64,000 bases of DNA, taken from contig VCMS01000123.1 of assembly GCA_022539475.1 (NCBI GenBank), positions 62,001 through 126,000 on the forward strand, written 5' to 3'. This document shows positions 23,070 through 32,312 of this stretch, in pieces; the first letter of the stretch is position 1; each line of letters opens with the position of its first letter. The DNA comes from Gracilaria domingensis (Eukaryota > Rhodophyta > Florideophyceae > Gracilariales > Gracilariaceae). The notes below the pieces were generated by a model that saw only the letters and a program-made list of their open reading frames with translations, did not search any database and had not been told where the DNA came from. The position numbers and the translations under genes were made by a program.

Positions 23070-23813
23070 TTAACGTTGTTCTCTACGACAGTTGTCCCGC
23101 ATATGTCTTCGCAGATTGTCCTTTCGGGTGAACCGAGCTCCACAATTTGGACACACATATGGCCAATGCAAAACATGTGTGTGTTCGTGACGTCGTAACG
23201 AAGACTTGCGGAGAGTTATGAACCCACAATCCTCAACCGAGCATGGAAGTTCTCTGCATCGGTGGAAATCACTTCGAATGGCCAACCTGCAACTGCGGCA
23301 CTTATTATTGGCACCAAAAATTCCACCTCTGATACGCCTTTCGGTATGACCGCGACGATTTCCTGGCTCGTCACTCCTTGGCGCATCATTCGCTGGCATT
23401 CGAATCGGGTTGGAATGGTGCCATGCACTTGACGCCCTTGGTGGTCGGGAACCAGCATGATTATGCGGAAGGCTTGAAGCCGAAGACAAGTTTGTGGACT
23501 GGCCAAAATCCATATCAATGACCTGTCTTTGATTCCCAGCGTTCGTAAGAGCCACTACAGAAGCAGTGGAAACTGGAGCAGCCGTGATATAGAACGAGCC
23601 CAATACAGACTCGTTACGAGCATGGAATGGTATATTCACGTTAATGCGTTCGGCCTGTCTATCTACCTCAGGAAATGAACGAAGTTGGTCAGACCGGCTG
23701 GATTGGATTGAAAGCCCCTGACGTTGACGCTGGTTACGATTCTGCTTTCGAATTCGATGGGAGGTCTTCCCACGAAAATGCTGCTGGTTTGAATTTCTGT
23801 CGTTGCGATCCAT
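23070..23813 (-). CDS. C2H2 zinc-finger protein
   Basis: 247 residues from ATG 23813. The N-terminal 170 residues are polar, rich in Arg, Gln, Asn and Ser and probably disordered. Then come CRSCRL...H, and two adjacent C2H2 fingers at the C-terminus: CSVEDCGFITLRKSSLRRHEHTH and CPNCGARFTRKDNLRRHMRDNC. In the second the last ligand is Cys, giving C2HC. The linker HVLHWPYV differs from the TGEKP linker. It is probably a DNA-binding nuclear regulator. The frame is intact, with no neighbour on the same strand. Confidence 0.8.
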   Translation of the reverse strand: MDRNDRNSNQQHFRGKTSHRIRKQNRNQRQRQGLSIQSSRSDQLRSFPEVDRQAERINVNIPFHARNESVLGSFYITAAPVSTASVVALTNAGNQRQVIDMDFGQSTNLSSASSLPHNHAGSRPPRASSAWHHSNPIRMPANDAPRSDEPGNRRGHTERRIRGGIFGANNKCRSCRLAIRSDFHRCRELPCSVEDCGFITLRKSSLRRHEHTHVLHWPYVCPNCGARFTRKDNLRRHMRDNCRREQR

Positions 23814-24734
23814 TAAGAAATAGTAAAGCTTTTATGTGCGTGTGTTTTTGTGCTTCTGCTTAGGTAGTGATGTGAGTTTTTGGGTCGCTGATGTGAAGCA
23901 GGGCAGGACCATATATTTGTAGGACTGATCTTCGGGTCTGGGGTTGAGTTAATTGGTACTTCTAAAGATATCAAAGAGATTATGAGAAGTTATACTCTTA
24001 TTTCTTTCATGCAATTTGATTTGCAAAGGTCTCACATGTATATTATATAAATGTATTTGTAGGAAACCGTTGGGAAAACGAACTTGATTTAGCTCCGTAA
24101 AGAATTTTTCATCTTTGGTAAAGAATATACATATTCTTCCTACATATTCATATGTAGGAATAACTTTGATTTTTAGCTCTATCGTTTCATTTTGGCTGAG
24201 ACGCTCCGTTTTCCCTCAGTTGTGGAAACTGTAAGAGCCTCAAAATTATTTTTACGTGTACAAGCTAGATGCAATGTCCAGTCGAGCCCAACCGCTTTCC
24301 CAGTTTTGTACCTTTATTGTCCGCTGCGGGACGTGCTTATGCTCTGAAGATCATTTACGTCTTGGAGAGGAGGGGGCAACGAGACCGGACATGATTTCGT
24401 CGTGCGTATGGACATCGTCCATGGCACACGGCATCTCTCCACAAGAGAGATGCCGCTCCTCTCAGGGTTGGGAGGGTTGGGAAAACGAAAACAACCAAAG
24501 CTGTACGGCCAGCAAGACCCCCGATGGCGCGATCTGGACGAAGACGAGCGGTAAGACGAGGGCGTCGGCGGTGCGGCCGCCGGCTCCGCGGCCGCCGGCG
24601 CCGCGCACTGAAGAGCATCTCCAGAGCTCCGCGTGTCCCTGCGCTGTAATAAAACTTCTTCTGCGTTCCTAGAAATCATAGTGACAAGTATTCACCCCCC
24701 GATATCCTTGTTTGGAAGCTTCCTTGAAAACATC
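23814..24734. other. Spacer with hairpins and GC-rich patch
   Basis: 24429-24455 is an inverted repeat (CGGCATCTCTC, 5-base loop, exact complement). 24136-24160 holds TTCCTACATA with its complement. 24560-24605 repeats GCGGCCGCCGG twice. Frames at 24256-24679 are open on both strands because of the GC bias and lack domains. Confidence 0.4.
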
Positions 24735-24919
24735 CAGTCCCGTATTTGTGACTTACTTTTTTGCGAAATAATAGAAATTAACTGACGACTTTAGCAAAAC
24801 GAATAGTGATCATCCTATTCTTTTCTTATTTTTAGAGGGTTGTGACTAGTCGGTATGCCATTTTTTGTTGACTACTGACTACTCAATTTACTATTTTGAT
24901 AGTCACAAATACGACCCTG
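24735..24919. mobile_element. hAT-like MITE, short subfamily, inverted copy
   Basis: 185 bases from CAGTCCCGTATTTGTGAC to TACGACCCTG. It aligns with the reverse complement of 11566-11746 along its length. No target duplication remains. Confidence 0.75.
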
Positions 24920-24931
24920 GATATACACCGC

Positions 24932-25232
24932 TATAGAAATATATTAGCATATTAAAGTATTTATTTTGTTTTAATTTCTGCTGTAAATAGCTCGGTGATA
25001 AGAGGATTTCAGAAATTTAATGCGTTTGATTTTGTTTCTCCTTAATATCTTAATTTAGTTTCACTCAAGTTCTATAATTAACTTGATTTCGAATAATTAT
25101 CCGAGCGGCCTCAGATTTTTCTGTATCTAATCTAATGCGCCATTGCTCAGAACAAATGAGCGACTGAAAGACATTCTCCACACCGTGTTCAACTGCATTC
25201 GGTTGCACATGTCAATGTGAACAGTCAGCAGC
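24932..25232 (+). repeat. Dispersed direct repeat, copy 2 (pair 2691-2999)
   Basis: Collinear with 2691-2999. It is followed directly by a CAGGCCCGCATTTGTGACT terminus (25231-25250), so a truncated hAT-like end abuts it. Confidence 0.75.
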
Positions 25233-25320
25233 AGGCCCGCATTTGTGACTGACTGACTTTATAGAAATATAAATGACTAATGATTGACTGAGTAGCATAT
25301 GAAATAAAATCACTGTGGAA
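25231..25320. mobile_element. hAT-like terminus fragment
   Basis: Begins CAGGCCCGCATTTGTGAC and keeps the GACTGACT subterminal words, then loses similarity; no partner end nearby. Confidence 0.45.
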
Positions 25321-25389
25321 CGCTACGTCTTGGCACTACATTATGTTGCTTTCAGCTGAAGCTGGATGCGAGTGGCGTCCAGCGCGGCT

Positions 25390-25640
25390 GTAGCGAGGCG
25401 GCGAGTGTGAGACGCAGGGAGCGGAGCGACGGTGGCACCGTCTCTGATGGGCGAAGGCGGTTCGGTGCAGAGTTGCGCGTTCAGCGCGGACGGGAGGCGA
25501 TTGGTGTGCGGGGCACCTGGCCACGGGCGCACGTGACGGGCGCATGAATACACGTTGTGCGCGTGGGAGCGGACTCGGGGATTGCATCCCCCCGCGATGG
25601 CGCGCGCGTGGTGCTCACGGCGCGCTCCACGTGTGCGACT
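25390..25640 (+). pseudogene. WD40-repeat relic
   Basis: One plus frame reads RV, stop, DAGSGATVAP, then GGSVQSCAFSADGRRLVCG. This is a WD40 strand pattern, with TGA standing where the Trp of an RVWD motif belongs. The frame is lost soon after. The same sequence, including the TGA, recurs at 30390-30560. GC-rich. Confidence 0.6.
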
Positions 25641-25654
25641 TGTGCGACAGCGCG

Positions 25655-25750
25655 CACACGAGGCAGAAAGGATGCATTCCTTGCCTTCTTCTTTACCAAA
25701 GCACAACAAGACACAGATGTCTTGTGATCTCTGCGCTACAATAATAGCTA
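25655..25750 (+). repeat. Dispersed repeat, block C copy 2
   Basis: Matches 20625-20745, including AGACACAGATGTCTTGTGAT. Here it follows the WD40 relic instead of block B. Confidence 0.65.
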
Positions 25751-26003
25751 TCCTTCGGGCTATCCGAGCGTGCAATGTGCTGGGTTGACTCCTTACAACA
25801 CTCTGCAATCTACCACGACGTCAAACAAGTCGATGCCACCGTCGTTCTTCGCGACATCCTGACGATCGGCGCCCGATCTTGTTGCTGTCTTGGACGCCTT
25901 GCTAGGCTATCGTTGTAGAGCGATCCGTGGCCTCTTGTGAAGCAGTCCAATCCTCCTTAGGATGTCCATGGAATTATAGTCGGCATGGATATAGTCATCC
26001 ACC

Positions 26004-26264
26004 TCATGCGAGCATGTACTCGAGTGAAAAGGGGTACCAAGTATGGAACACCACTTGCTCCGAAAGGACTTGCGCGCGAATGAAGTGTGTACTGGACGTA
26101 TCTGCAAGAAACGGTAGTTTGGATTTGTCGCATATTGCTTGTATGCCGGCGTCCGTAACACATCCCTCGGGCCGGCAAAAGATGTATACCGTAGAGCCGA
26201 CCACGGCGTTAGCATACCGCACCAGAACTGTCGTGATCATAAGTAACAAACAAAATCGCTTCAT
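26004..26264 (-). CDS. Short secreted protein, truncated paralogue of 28470-29009
   Basis: The ATG at 26264 begins a signal peptide (MKRFCLLLMITTVLVRYANA). The mature part aligns with the protein at 28470-29009: a VYIFC....GCV segment, an A.C....LPF segment, HFIRA, and FSLEYML. At 86 residues it stops where the paralogue has about 90 more, and no matching continuation is evident in other frames. It is either a truncated copy or a natural short form. CATAAA lies about 107 bases upstream, close to the TATA spacing of the paralogue. Likely secreted; function unknown. Confidence 0.6.
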   Translation of the reverse strand: MKRFCLLLMITTVLVRYANAVVGSTVYIFCRPEGCVTDAGIQAICDKSKLPFLADTSSTHFIRAQVLSEQVVFHTWYPFSLEYMLA

Positions 26265-26376
26265 AGTGTCGTGGCGCGCTGCGGCGAAACGGCGGGGTGG
26301 TTCCTTCCGAGTGGGAGACACAATTGCAAACACATCTCTGGCGGTACGTTTTCTTGGCATGCTCCTGTGTTTTATG

Positions 26377-27291
26377 CTCTCAACGAGTTTCTACTTTCGA
26401 CCACTTGCATGGTGAACTGCGTTGACAAGTTGCGCGATCCATGCTGAACAACTGTTTACAAGGAAGCCCTTGTTCAAATCACCAGTGCACCATGCCCGAT
26501 GTTACTATTCACACCAGATTCATCCATTAGGAGGAGTACATGCCGTCTTAGTGCCAACTTGCGACACGGCAACACATTCTTCCCTCTTCAAGCTTCTCCG
26601 TTCTTCTTCGCACTTTTCTGACAACAAATTAATGCCCCTACAGCATTCAGTAGGAACGTGTAGGAGACGCAAAACGAGCACACATAATATCACATATAAG
26701 CTGCGGAATGAAGTTTTTTTCGTTTCTTCAGTTGCTATGCTTGATATTTCTTCTCGAAGAATGCAGCAAAATCCACGAAGCTTTTGTTGTCCTCGTATTG
26801 CTCTACAGTATGTGCTGAGCTCGCAGGATTGTTCGAATATGTGCGTGCCAAGGGAAATGTCCCTCACCAAATGGTTGGACGCTATCATAACGTGATCAAT
26901 TCTTTACACAGCTTGATTCAATCCAAACCATGACCGCATGCTGCTGAGCATATGTTTGTCCAGTTGGCACGGGTCTAAAGAGCACCAGCGAGAGTTGCCG
27001 CAGTCGAAGCCTTGAGGTACCAAAAGGTTGTGAACACGACTGTATATGGCGCGAAAAATATCAGGTATTTCAGGTAGTTATCCTTCTTTGTAACACGAAT
27101 ACTGCATTGTCACGAAGTACACCGCCAAGATGCGCACTATCGAGGACTGAAAATGTATTGAATGAAATACAACCATACTCTCCACAAAGTATCTAGTTGG
27201 ATTTCCATGGCTTTCTTCCCACGTTTCTTCACAAAGTCAATAGCCATTCTTCTTTCTTTCATCAACGCATATCGTGGAAGAAGAAAGGAAA
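26377..27291. other. Spacer between divergent genes
   Basis: Overlapping frames at 26422-26895 (plus) and 26520-26888 (minus) mirror each other and have no domain. The rest has no visible structure; it should hold the promoter of 27292-28338. Confidence 0.35.
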
Positions 27292-28338
27292 ATGACTGTG
27301 ATTCCGTTGAAATCCCCATTTGTCAGTCTCATAATCACGCTCGTCTTCGCCTTGTCTGAAATATTAACTCTATACTGTCTTGGAGCGGCAAATGCGATTT
27401 CTGAAAGTACTCGGCTTCGGAAAGGAGGGCATGTAAACCTCAAATCTCATCTCAGGCGATCAAGGCTTTTCACGGTCATTTGCTTATTGTTGTTCATTGC
27501 TTTTGAAGCTGTGGTATCCAACTTCAGTGACCCAGTGCAAACCCCGGTAATAGAGTCGCAAGATTGTATTTTGGTTGATACACTCACCAGGGAAAATGAT
27601 ACGCAGGATTTGCATAACAGAGTTGACATTATTGAAGCTCAATGTGCTAAGTTTGACAACACCTCGTTCACTCAAATGGGAGGTAACGTAAGCATGGTTT
27701 CTAACAGTTTCACATGCTCCGACACGCCAATATTCAAGGTTGAATTCGCATGGATTGGACAATTTAAGACAGTGACAGGGGCTGGAAAGACAATCGGGTG
27801 TTACGAGAACAACTGCGTGTTAACGTTCAAGGAAGGCGATTTCACTTACTCCTCGTACGTGTTTGATGTGCTCTTTCTAGAAAATATGACGAACCCCGCA
27901 GTTGTGACGGATTTCATTCGCACATTGGTGTTTTTCGATACTGAACCTTTGTTGAAAGTAATTGCTGAACGTGAGGCAAAGGCTCTGGCAGAAGAGGGAA
28001 TCACTGATCCCTATGAAGCTCGAAGACGAATGTTTGCCGGGTCTCGGTACACGAAATGCCCAATAACCGTATCAACAGTGCAGGAGACGTTGATTCCCAA
28101 CGCACTTCTGGCGTTTGTTGCGGCTGTTTTTGCTCTGTCCCTATTCCTTTCGATGGTTTGCCTCGGTACTCGGAGAATCCGCTTTGCAAAGCTCAGTGAC
28201 CCATTACAGTGGGCGTGTCGAACGTTTCGAAAGGGAGAACATCAGAGGATTCTTACCTCGCCCGTTTTGCGTTCTGAAAAGAGTGAAGAAGGCATAGTGT
28301 TTGTGGTAGACGACTTGAAACCGGTTTCGGAGCTGTAA
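27292..28338 (+). CDS. Three-span membrane protein with Cys-rich lumenal domain
   Basis: 348 residues from ATG 27292; the frame is open from 27274 but only with GTG. Hydrophobic spans lie at about 5-28, 60-78 and 275-297. Between spans two and three is a domain of roughly 190 residues with seven or so Cys and several NxS/T sites (NDT, NTS, NVS, NMT), which suits a lumenal or extracellular fold. The C-terminal 50 residues are basic then acidic and probably cytosolic. The arrangement resembles the larger protein at 55546-57696, which also ends with a hydrophobic span and a short tail. No named family. Confidence 0.75.
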   Translation: MTVIPLKSPFVSLIITLVFALSEILTLYCLGAANAISESTRLRKGGHVNLKSHLRRSRLFTVICLLLFIAFEAVVSNFSDPVQTPVIESQDCILVDTLTRENDTQDLHNRVDIIEAQCAKFDNTSFTQMGGNVSMVSNSFTCSDTPIFKVEFAWIGQFKTVTGAGKTIGCYENNCVLTFKEGDFTYSSYVFDVLFLENMTNPAVVTDFIRTLVFFDTEPLLKVIAEREAKALAEEGITDPYEARRRMFAGSRYTKCPITVSTVQETLIPNALLAFVAAVFALSLFLSMVCLGTRRIRFAKLSDPLQWACRTFRKGEHQRILTSPVLRSEKSEEGIVFVVDDLKPVSEL

Positions 28339-28469
28339 AAGGTGTTTTTTTACGTGTGTCTAGGGTTGCGCGCATGTTCGTGTCTGTTTAGACTGCAAGT
28401 AAAGAGGAGAGTAGGGCAAGCTCACTACGAGTATTTTGGAAAGTTTAATGACATGCCAAACTGCAGGGT

Positions 28470-29009
28470 TCATGGGAAATACATTGGCGCTACATAGATG
28501 CCGTTGCACGCAGGCGCATTGGATTTGGAGAGCTGAGTGACGTATGTTGCTCCGTTGAATACACAAACAAGCCCAGCAAGATTGCTACCACCAAACATTT
28601 CCGCGGTGCTATTCGAAAGTTTGCTGAACTCCATGACACATGATGGGTTTCCCGATGTAAACCACCATTGTACGTATTCACGCACGTCCGGCGTTAAAGT
28701 GGATTGGCGATGAGTGATAGTGTCCCAAACCGAGCCAGAAAACGAAAACAGCTTCTCAGGAAAAGAGAAATGCTTAGTGACCTCCAGTCTGATCGCGTTG
28801 CCGCTTTGGATAGTGGCTTCGGCTTTTAAGAAATGAGAGTAACCCTCTTCCTGAGTGAATTGCAGTCTGGTGTCGTTTGCACAAAAGGCTACAGCTCCGC
28901 AGCGTGAAACCATGCAGCCGCTCGAAGAACAGATGATGTCGAACGTTTGCTGCGCGCATATCTTCGTGAAAAGGAAGAGAGCGACCAAAATGCACACGAG
29001 AAAGCTCAT
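28470..29009 (-). CDS. Secreted protein, full-length member of a local pair
   Basis: The ATG at 29009 starts the signal peptide MSFLVCILVALFLFTKICAQ; the frame extends 99 codons further upstream but through the TATA region, so this start is preferred. 179 residues. The mature N-terminal half (FDIICSSSGCMV, AFCANDTRLQF, HFLKAEA, FSFPEKLFSF) aligns with the shorter protein at 26004-26264. The second half, with a W-rich EYVQWWFTSGN stretch and three Cys, is present only here. Probably an extracellular disulphide-bonded protein; family unknown. Confidence 0.75.
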   Translation of the reverse strand: MSFLVCILVALFLFTKICAQQTFDIICSSSGCMVSRCGAVAFCANDTRLQFTQEEGYSHFLKAEATIQSGNAIRLEVTKHFSFPEKLFSFSGSVWDTITHRQSTLTPDVREYVQWWFTSGNPSCVMEFSKLSNSTAEMFGGSNLAGLVCVFNGATYVTQLSKSNAPACNGIYVAPMYFP

Positions 29010-29120
29010 GATGGGTTGCGTGAGGGACGTTAGGGATTGTGTGGCGGGCTTGTGTGGCGGGCGTGTGTAGTACAGCGTATGGGGTGATGCTGGTGAGGAG
29101 TTGCGTTCGCAGAGCAAACA

Positions 29121-29126
29121 TTTATA
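29121..29126 (-). promoter_or_regulatory. TATA box of the secreted-protein gene
   Basis: TATAAA on the minus strand, 112 bases before ATG 29009. Confidence 0.5.
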
Positions 29127-30389
29127 GCTGCAGATGAGTGAAGGGTTGCCAGGCATGAAAGGCTTCGTGGACGCACGGCGCACGGCAGCAGCCATGACGC
29201 AGGCAGACTCAGAAGAGACGAGTGATCGGGACGAATTGGTTTCGATGTCGTCGGTGAAAGCTGGACACAAAATTGTGTGCACGAGACACAATGTTAATCC
29301 CCCCACTGCAAGCTCGCAATCTCAATTGCCGACAACAACGTTCCCCCTCGTGCATGCCCACCGTTTTGCTCACCACCACCTGCCAAACAAGCGCGCAGCG
29401 CCACTCATGCTCTCTTCCGGGAAAAAGCGGTTACAGAGCTCGCAGTCGCGGTTCAGCGGCGTGTTGGGTGTTGGCCAACGCACACTTTCCCGTGTTCCGC
29501 AGCTGTGCGCAAAAGTGGATGGGGCCGTGCTGCAGGTACGGTCGCGAGATGATCGTCATTTCTCCCCATGCGAAGTGAGACGCGCGCCCAAAGCTGTGGG
29601 CGTGGGCGTGGGCGTGGGCGTAGCTGCGTGCCATGTGCGCCGCTGCGGCGGCGGGTAAGTTGGTGCTCCTGGCGGGCCGAAGTGGAGCGCGCGCCCAACG
29701 CCGTGGGCGTGGTCGAAAGTGCGTGCCACGTGCGCTCGCTGTGGCAGCCGGTACGCGGGTTCGCCGCGCTGGCGGCGGTGGTGCCGTGACGGACGGTACG
29801 AGGCGATGAGCGAGAGCGCGCGGAGCACACCGACAGCGAGCAGCGGCAACTAAGTTGACGACTTGGGTGTTGTGATGGGCGTCGCTCACATGGGGCTTGT
29901 GGTAAACGCCGCGCTTCTAGCCGCGTGTACTTGTTTGTTTGCTTTGCCTGCTCGCTCGCTTTTTGTATCTACGCCTCCAGATGGTTCCCTGCGGAAGCAG
30001 TGCGAGGAACTGTGCGGAGCCTGTTTGCGGGCACAATCTCAGCGCACTAAAATATCGCAACGGAAAGGAGCGAGGCGAAGAGCGACACCCCGAAAACCAC
30101 GCTCCAGGCTCACGCCGATGTGTTCGGGAAGCGCTTGTGGAAGCACGAAGTGCTTCTCTCTCTCGTTGTCGGAGATCGTGCACCACCCAAACACATGGGC
30201 ACGTGGCCACTCGCCCAGATCACACACTTCGTTCACAGCGTGGACACGTGTGTTACGGGAGGCGTCGGGGCGGTGCAGCATGTGCGTGGCGGCGGAATGA
30301 AGCGCCACGTGCGCGTGATGCGCGCGCCCCAACGTGGCCGCGCTCGCGGCGAGCGCATTACGTTCTCGTCATTCGCCCGCGCGCAGGGA
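29127..30389. other. GC-rich spacer with degenerate tandem duplication
   Basis: 29570-29680 and 29681-29770 are two related copies (GCGCGCCCAAMGCYGTGGGCGT...TGCGTGCCAYGTGCGC). The first has four GTGGGC units. A frame from ATG 29875 begins with a signal-peptide-like stretch (MGVAHMGLVVNAALLAACTC) but then becomes Arg/Ser-rich with no domain. I cannot support a gene. Confidence 0.4.
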
Positions 30390-30560
30390 GGCGGCGAGTG
30401 TGAGACGCAGGGAGCAGAGCGACGGCGGCAGCGCCTCTGATACGCGAAGGCGGTTTGGTGCGGAGTTGCGCGTGGTGCCCGGTCACGGGCGCACGTGCTG
30501 AATACACGCTGCGCGCGTGGGCGTCTCAGGCTCCCCGCCGCGCGATGGCATGCGAACGGT
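30390..30560 (+). pseudogene. WD40-repeat relic, second copy
   Basis: Reads RV, stop, DAGSRATAAAP, then EGGLVRSCAW in the frame homologous to 25390-25640, sharing the same TGA at the WD Trp. It is followed by GC-rich sequence to 30900 that is open in several frames. Confidence 0.55.
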
Positions 30561-30973
30561 GCGGACGCGTGTGACGGGGAACACGGATGCGCGCTGACAC
30601 CGCCTGACGATGCTTCTTCGTGCCAGCCCTGCGCCGGCGCCGACCGCACGCGCGGGTGCTGTGCCCACTGGCTGGCTCGGTGCGATGTGCGCGCCGCGCG
30701 GCGCGTCGGCTCGATGCTCGCGCCGTTCGACCGCGCCGCCCGACCTGTGCTCGGCGCGTCGAGCGAGCTTGCTCCTCTGCGGGACGTGCGGTTGCTGCTC
30801 TGGGAGAGGCGCGATTGTATTCGGCTCTTTGTAGTGTGCTCTCAGTCGCGCGAGCGCCTCTGCCAACGTCGTCGTCGACGCGTTGTTCGTATAGGAAACG
30901 CGTTTGTAGATTTTATTTTTTCCGAACTGCTGGGCAGCTTTGAAACTGCTCTCTTGTATGACTAGCTGTCAAT

Positions 30974-31417
30974 TCACTTTCGCTTGAACAGAGAGCAAAA
31001 ACGGCGGCACAAATGCCAGCGGAATTTCTTACCCACTTTTTTCTTCAGCTTTTTCCTACTATCAGAACTATCCGAGAATCGCAGTGAAGCATGACCACAA
31101 ACTAAAGAGTCACATTCATTGTCCTCCTCCAGACACGGCAGACCTGCGCGTTTTGGAGTTACGTCTCTTGAATACTCTTGTAGTCCCAGAATAAATGGAT
31201 CCCGCACCAGACGAACAGAAAGACTATCCGTCGACTCATCATCGATTATTTCACATTCAGCAAAACCATCACTTAATTCTGAGACACTTCGAATTTTGAG
31301 TTTCTGCCCGCGGTGGAATTGAATTCGAAATTTGCCGCGAACGTTTTCGGCCGGCTGCTCATCGACTTTCCTCTCATGGTAAGCAGAGGAGAACATTTTA
31401 GTCATTACTTTGTTCAT
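30974..31417 (-). CDS. Unknown acidic-to-basic small protein (intact paralogue)
   Basis: 147 residues from ATG 31417. Motifs shared with the broken copy at 1955-2541: MNK..T start, FHRGQKL, ELSDGFAECEIIDD, SLSVRL, CLEEDNECDSL, SLRFSD, then a Lys/Arg-rich end (KKLKKKVGKKFR...FKRK). The strongly basic tail suggests nuclear targeting or nucleic-acid binding. It is unclear whether this is a host gene family or an accessory gene of a repeat; the ~300-base repeat near the first copy is not obvious here. Confidence 0.6.
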   Translation of the reverse strand: MNKVMTKMFSSAYHERKVDEQPAENVRGKFRIQFHRGQKLKIRSVSELSDGFAECEIIDDESTDSLSVRLVRDPFILGLQEYSRDVTPKRAGLPCLEEDNECDSLVCGHASLRFSDSSDSRKKLKKKVGKKFRWHLCRRFCSLFKRK

Positions 31418-31860
31418 TGAAAGGTGAATAATGTTGGTAGTTGTCTCAGACGAGTCGCGAACACAAAATACAAAGAACTAAATTCCCCTTTTTACGTATT
31501 GACGATAGCCCGTCATTCAAGTGTTTGCAGGATATGAAATTGTTTCTGATAAATATGAGAACACAATACATATATATTAGCGAGAATTTCATTTTGGTTC
31601 AACGCTTAGAATATGTAGGTTAGAGAAGAAGACTCAAACATGTGTCTGAATTTTTTTCATGTGGGTATTAATTAATTAGTTTGTATCACAGTATCCCATT
31701 CATAGAAAGAGACACAATTACCAGCATGGACAGTAGCGCTTCCGCAGTATCCACCGTCGGTAGAGAGTGTGCTAGAACCTGACCGAGTGAAGGAAATGTT
31801 GAACAAAATGCGTTCATCAGCGTTGGAGAGCTTAAAAGCTATTCAAAACATACACACAGC
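31418..31860. other. AT-rich spacer
   Basis: No gene; upstream flank of the small protein gene. Short frames only. Confidence 0.35.
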
Positions 31861-32312
31861 CAGGGGCGTATTTGTGACTGGCTAAATTTCGTTTCCCTTA
31901 GTCATTAGTCACAACACAAAAAGCAGGTAGTCAGTCATTTTAGTCATTAAAAGCTTTAAAATATTTTTTTTGCTCCATTTCATAAATTATAAACTTTACA
32001 CGCAACGGCGTTCACCAAAGCATCTTCGGTGCATTTATAAGAGTAGTGTGCCCTAAATAATCGTGTTTGAGCCTACTTCCAACAAAACTTTGAAATAAAT
32101 TGAATGGTTTCAAACATTTTTTTGAAAACCTCTAGAGTTCATTTTTGTGCAACAAAGCATGTTTAACCTCAAATTTTTGTGATTATGGTCGTAATTCAGT
32201 ATCATTGTAGTTCGTCGTCGAATAAACCATCGAAAAGAACCTAAACTTTGCTATGACTAAAATGACTAAATCTTTTTTCAGTCGTAGTCAATCAGTCACA
32301 AATACGGCCCTG
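31861..32312. mobile_element. hAT-like MITE, long subfamily, inverted copy
   Basis: 452 bases from CAGGGGCGTATTTGTGACTG to TACGGCCCTG. It aligns with the reverse complement of 17800-18293 including the central GGTGCTTTGG-type block. Flanking 8-mers do not match. Confidence 0.8.

Noticed and set aside
24256-24679. Overlapping ORFs on both strands in a GC-rich patch
   Set aside because: They mirror each other, are rich in Ala/Pro/Arg and Ser, and include the GCGGCCGCCGG direct repeat; no domain in either.
25396-30410. TGA read as Trp (variant genetic code), suggested by TGA at the WD40 Trp
   Set aside because: Intact genes here end with TGA (for example the DUF2306-like gene at 6592), and the WD40 sequence at 47.9 kb uses TGG at that site. 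The two relics share the change by common descent.
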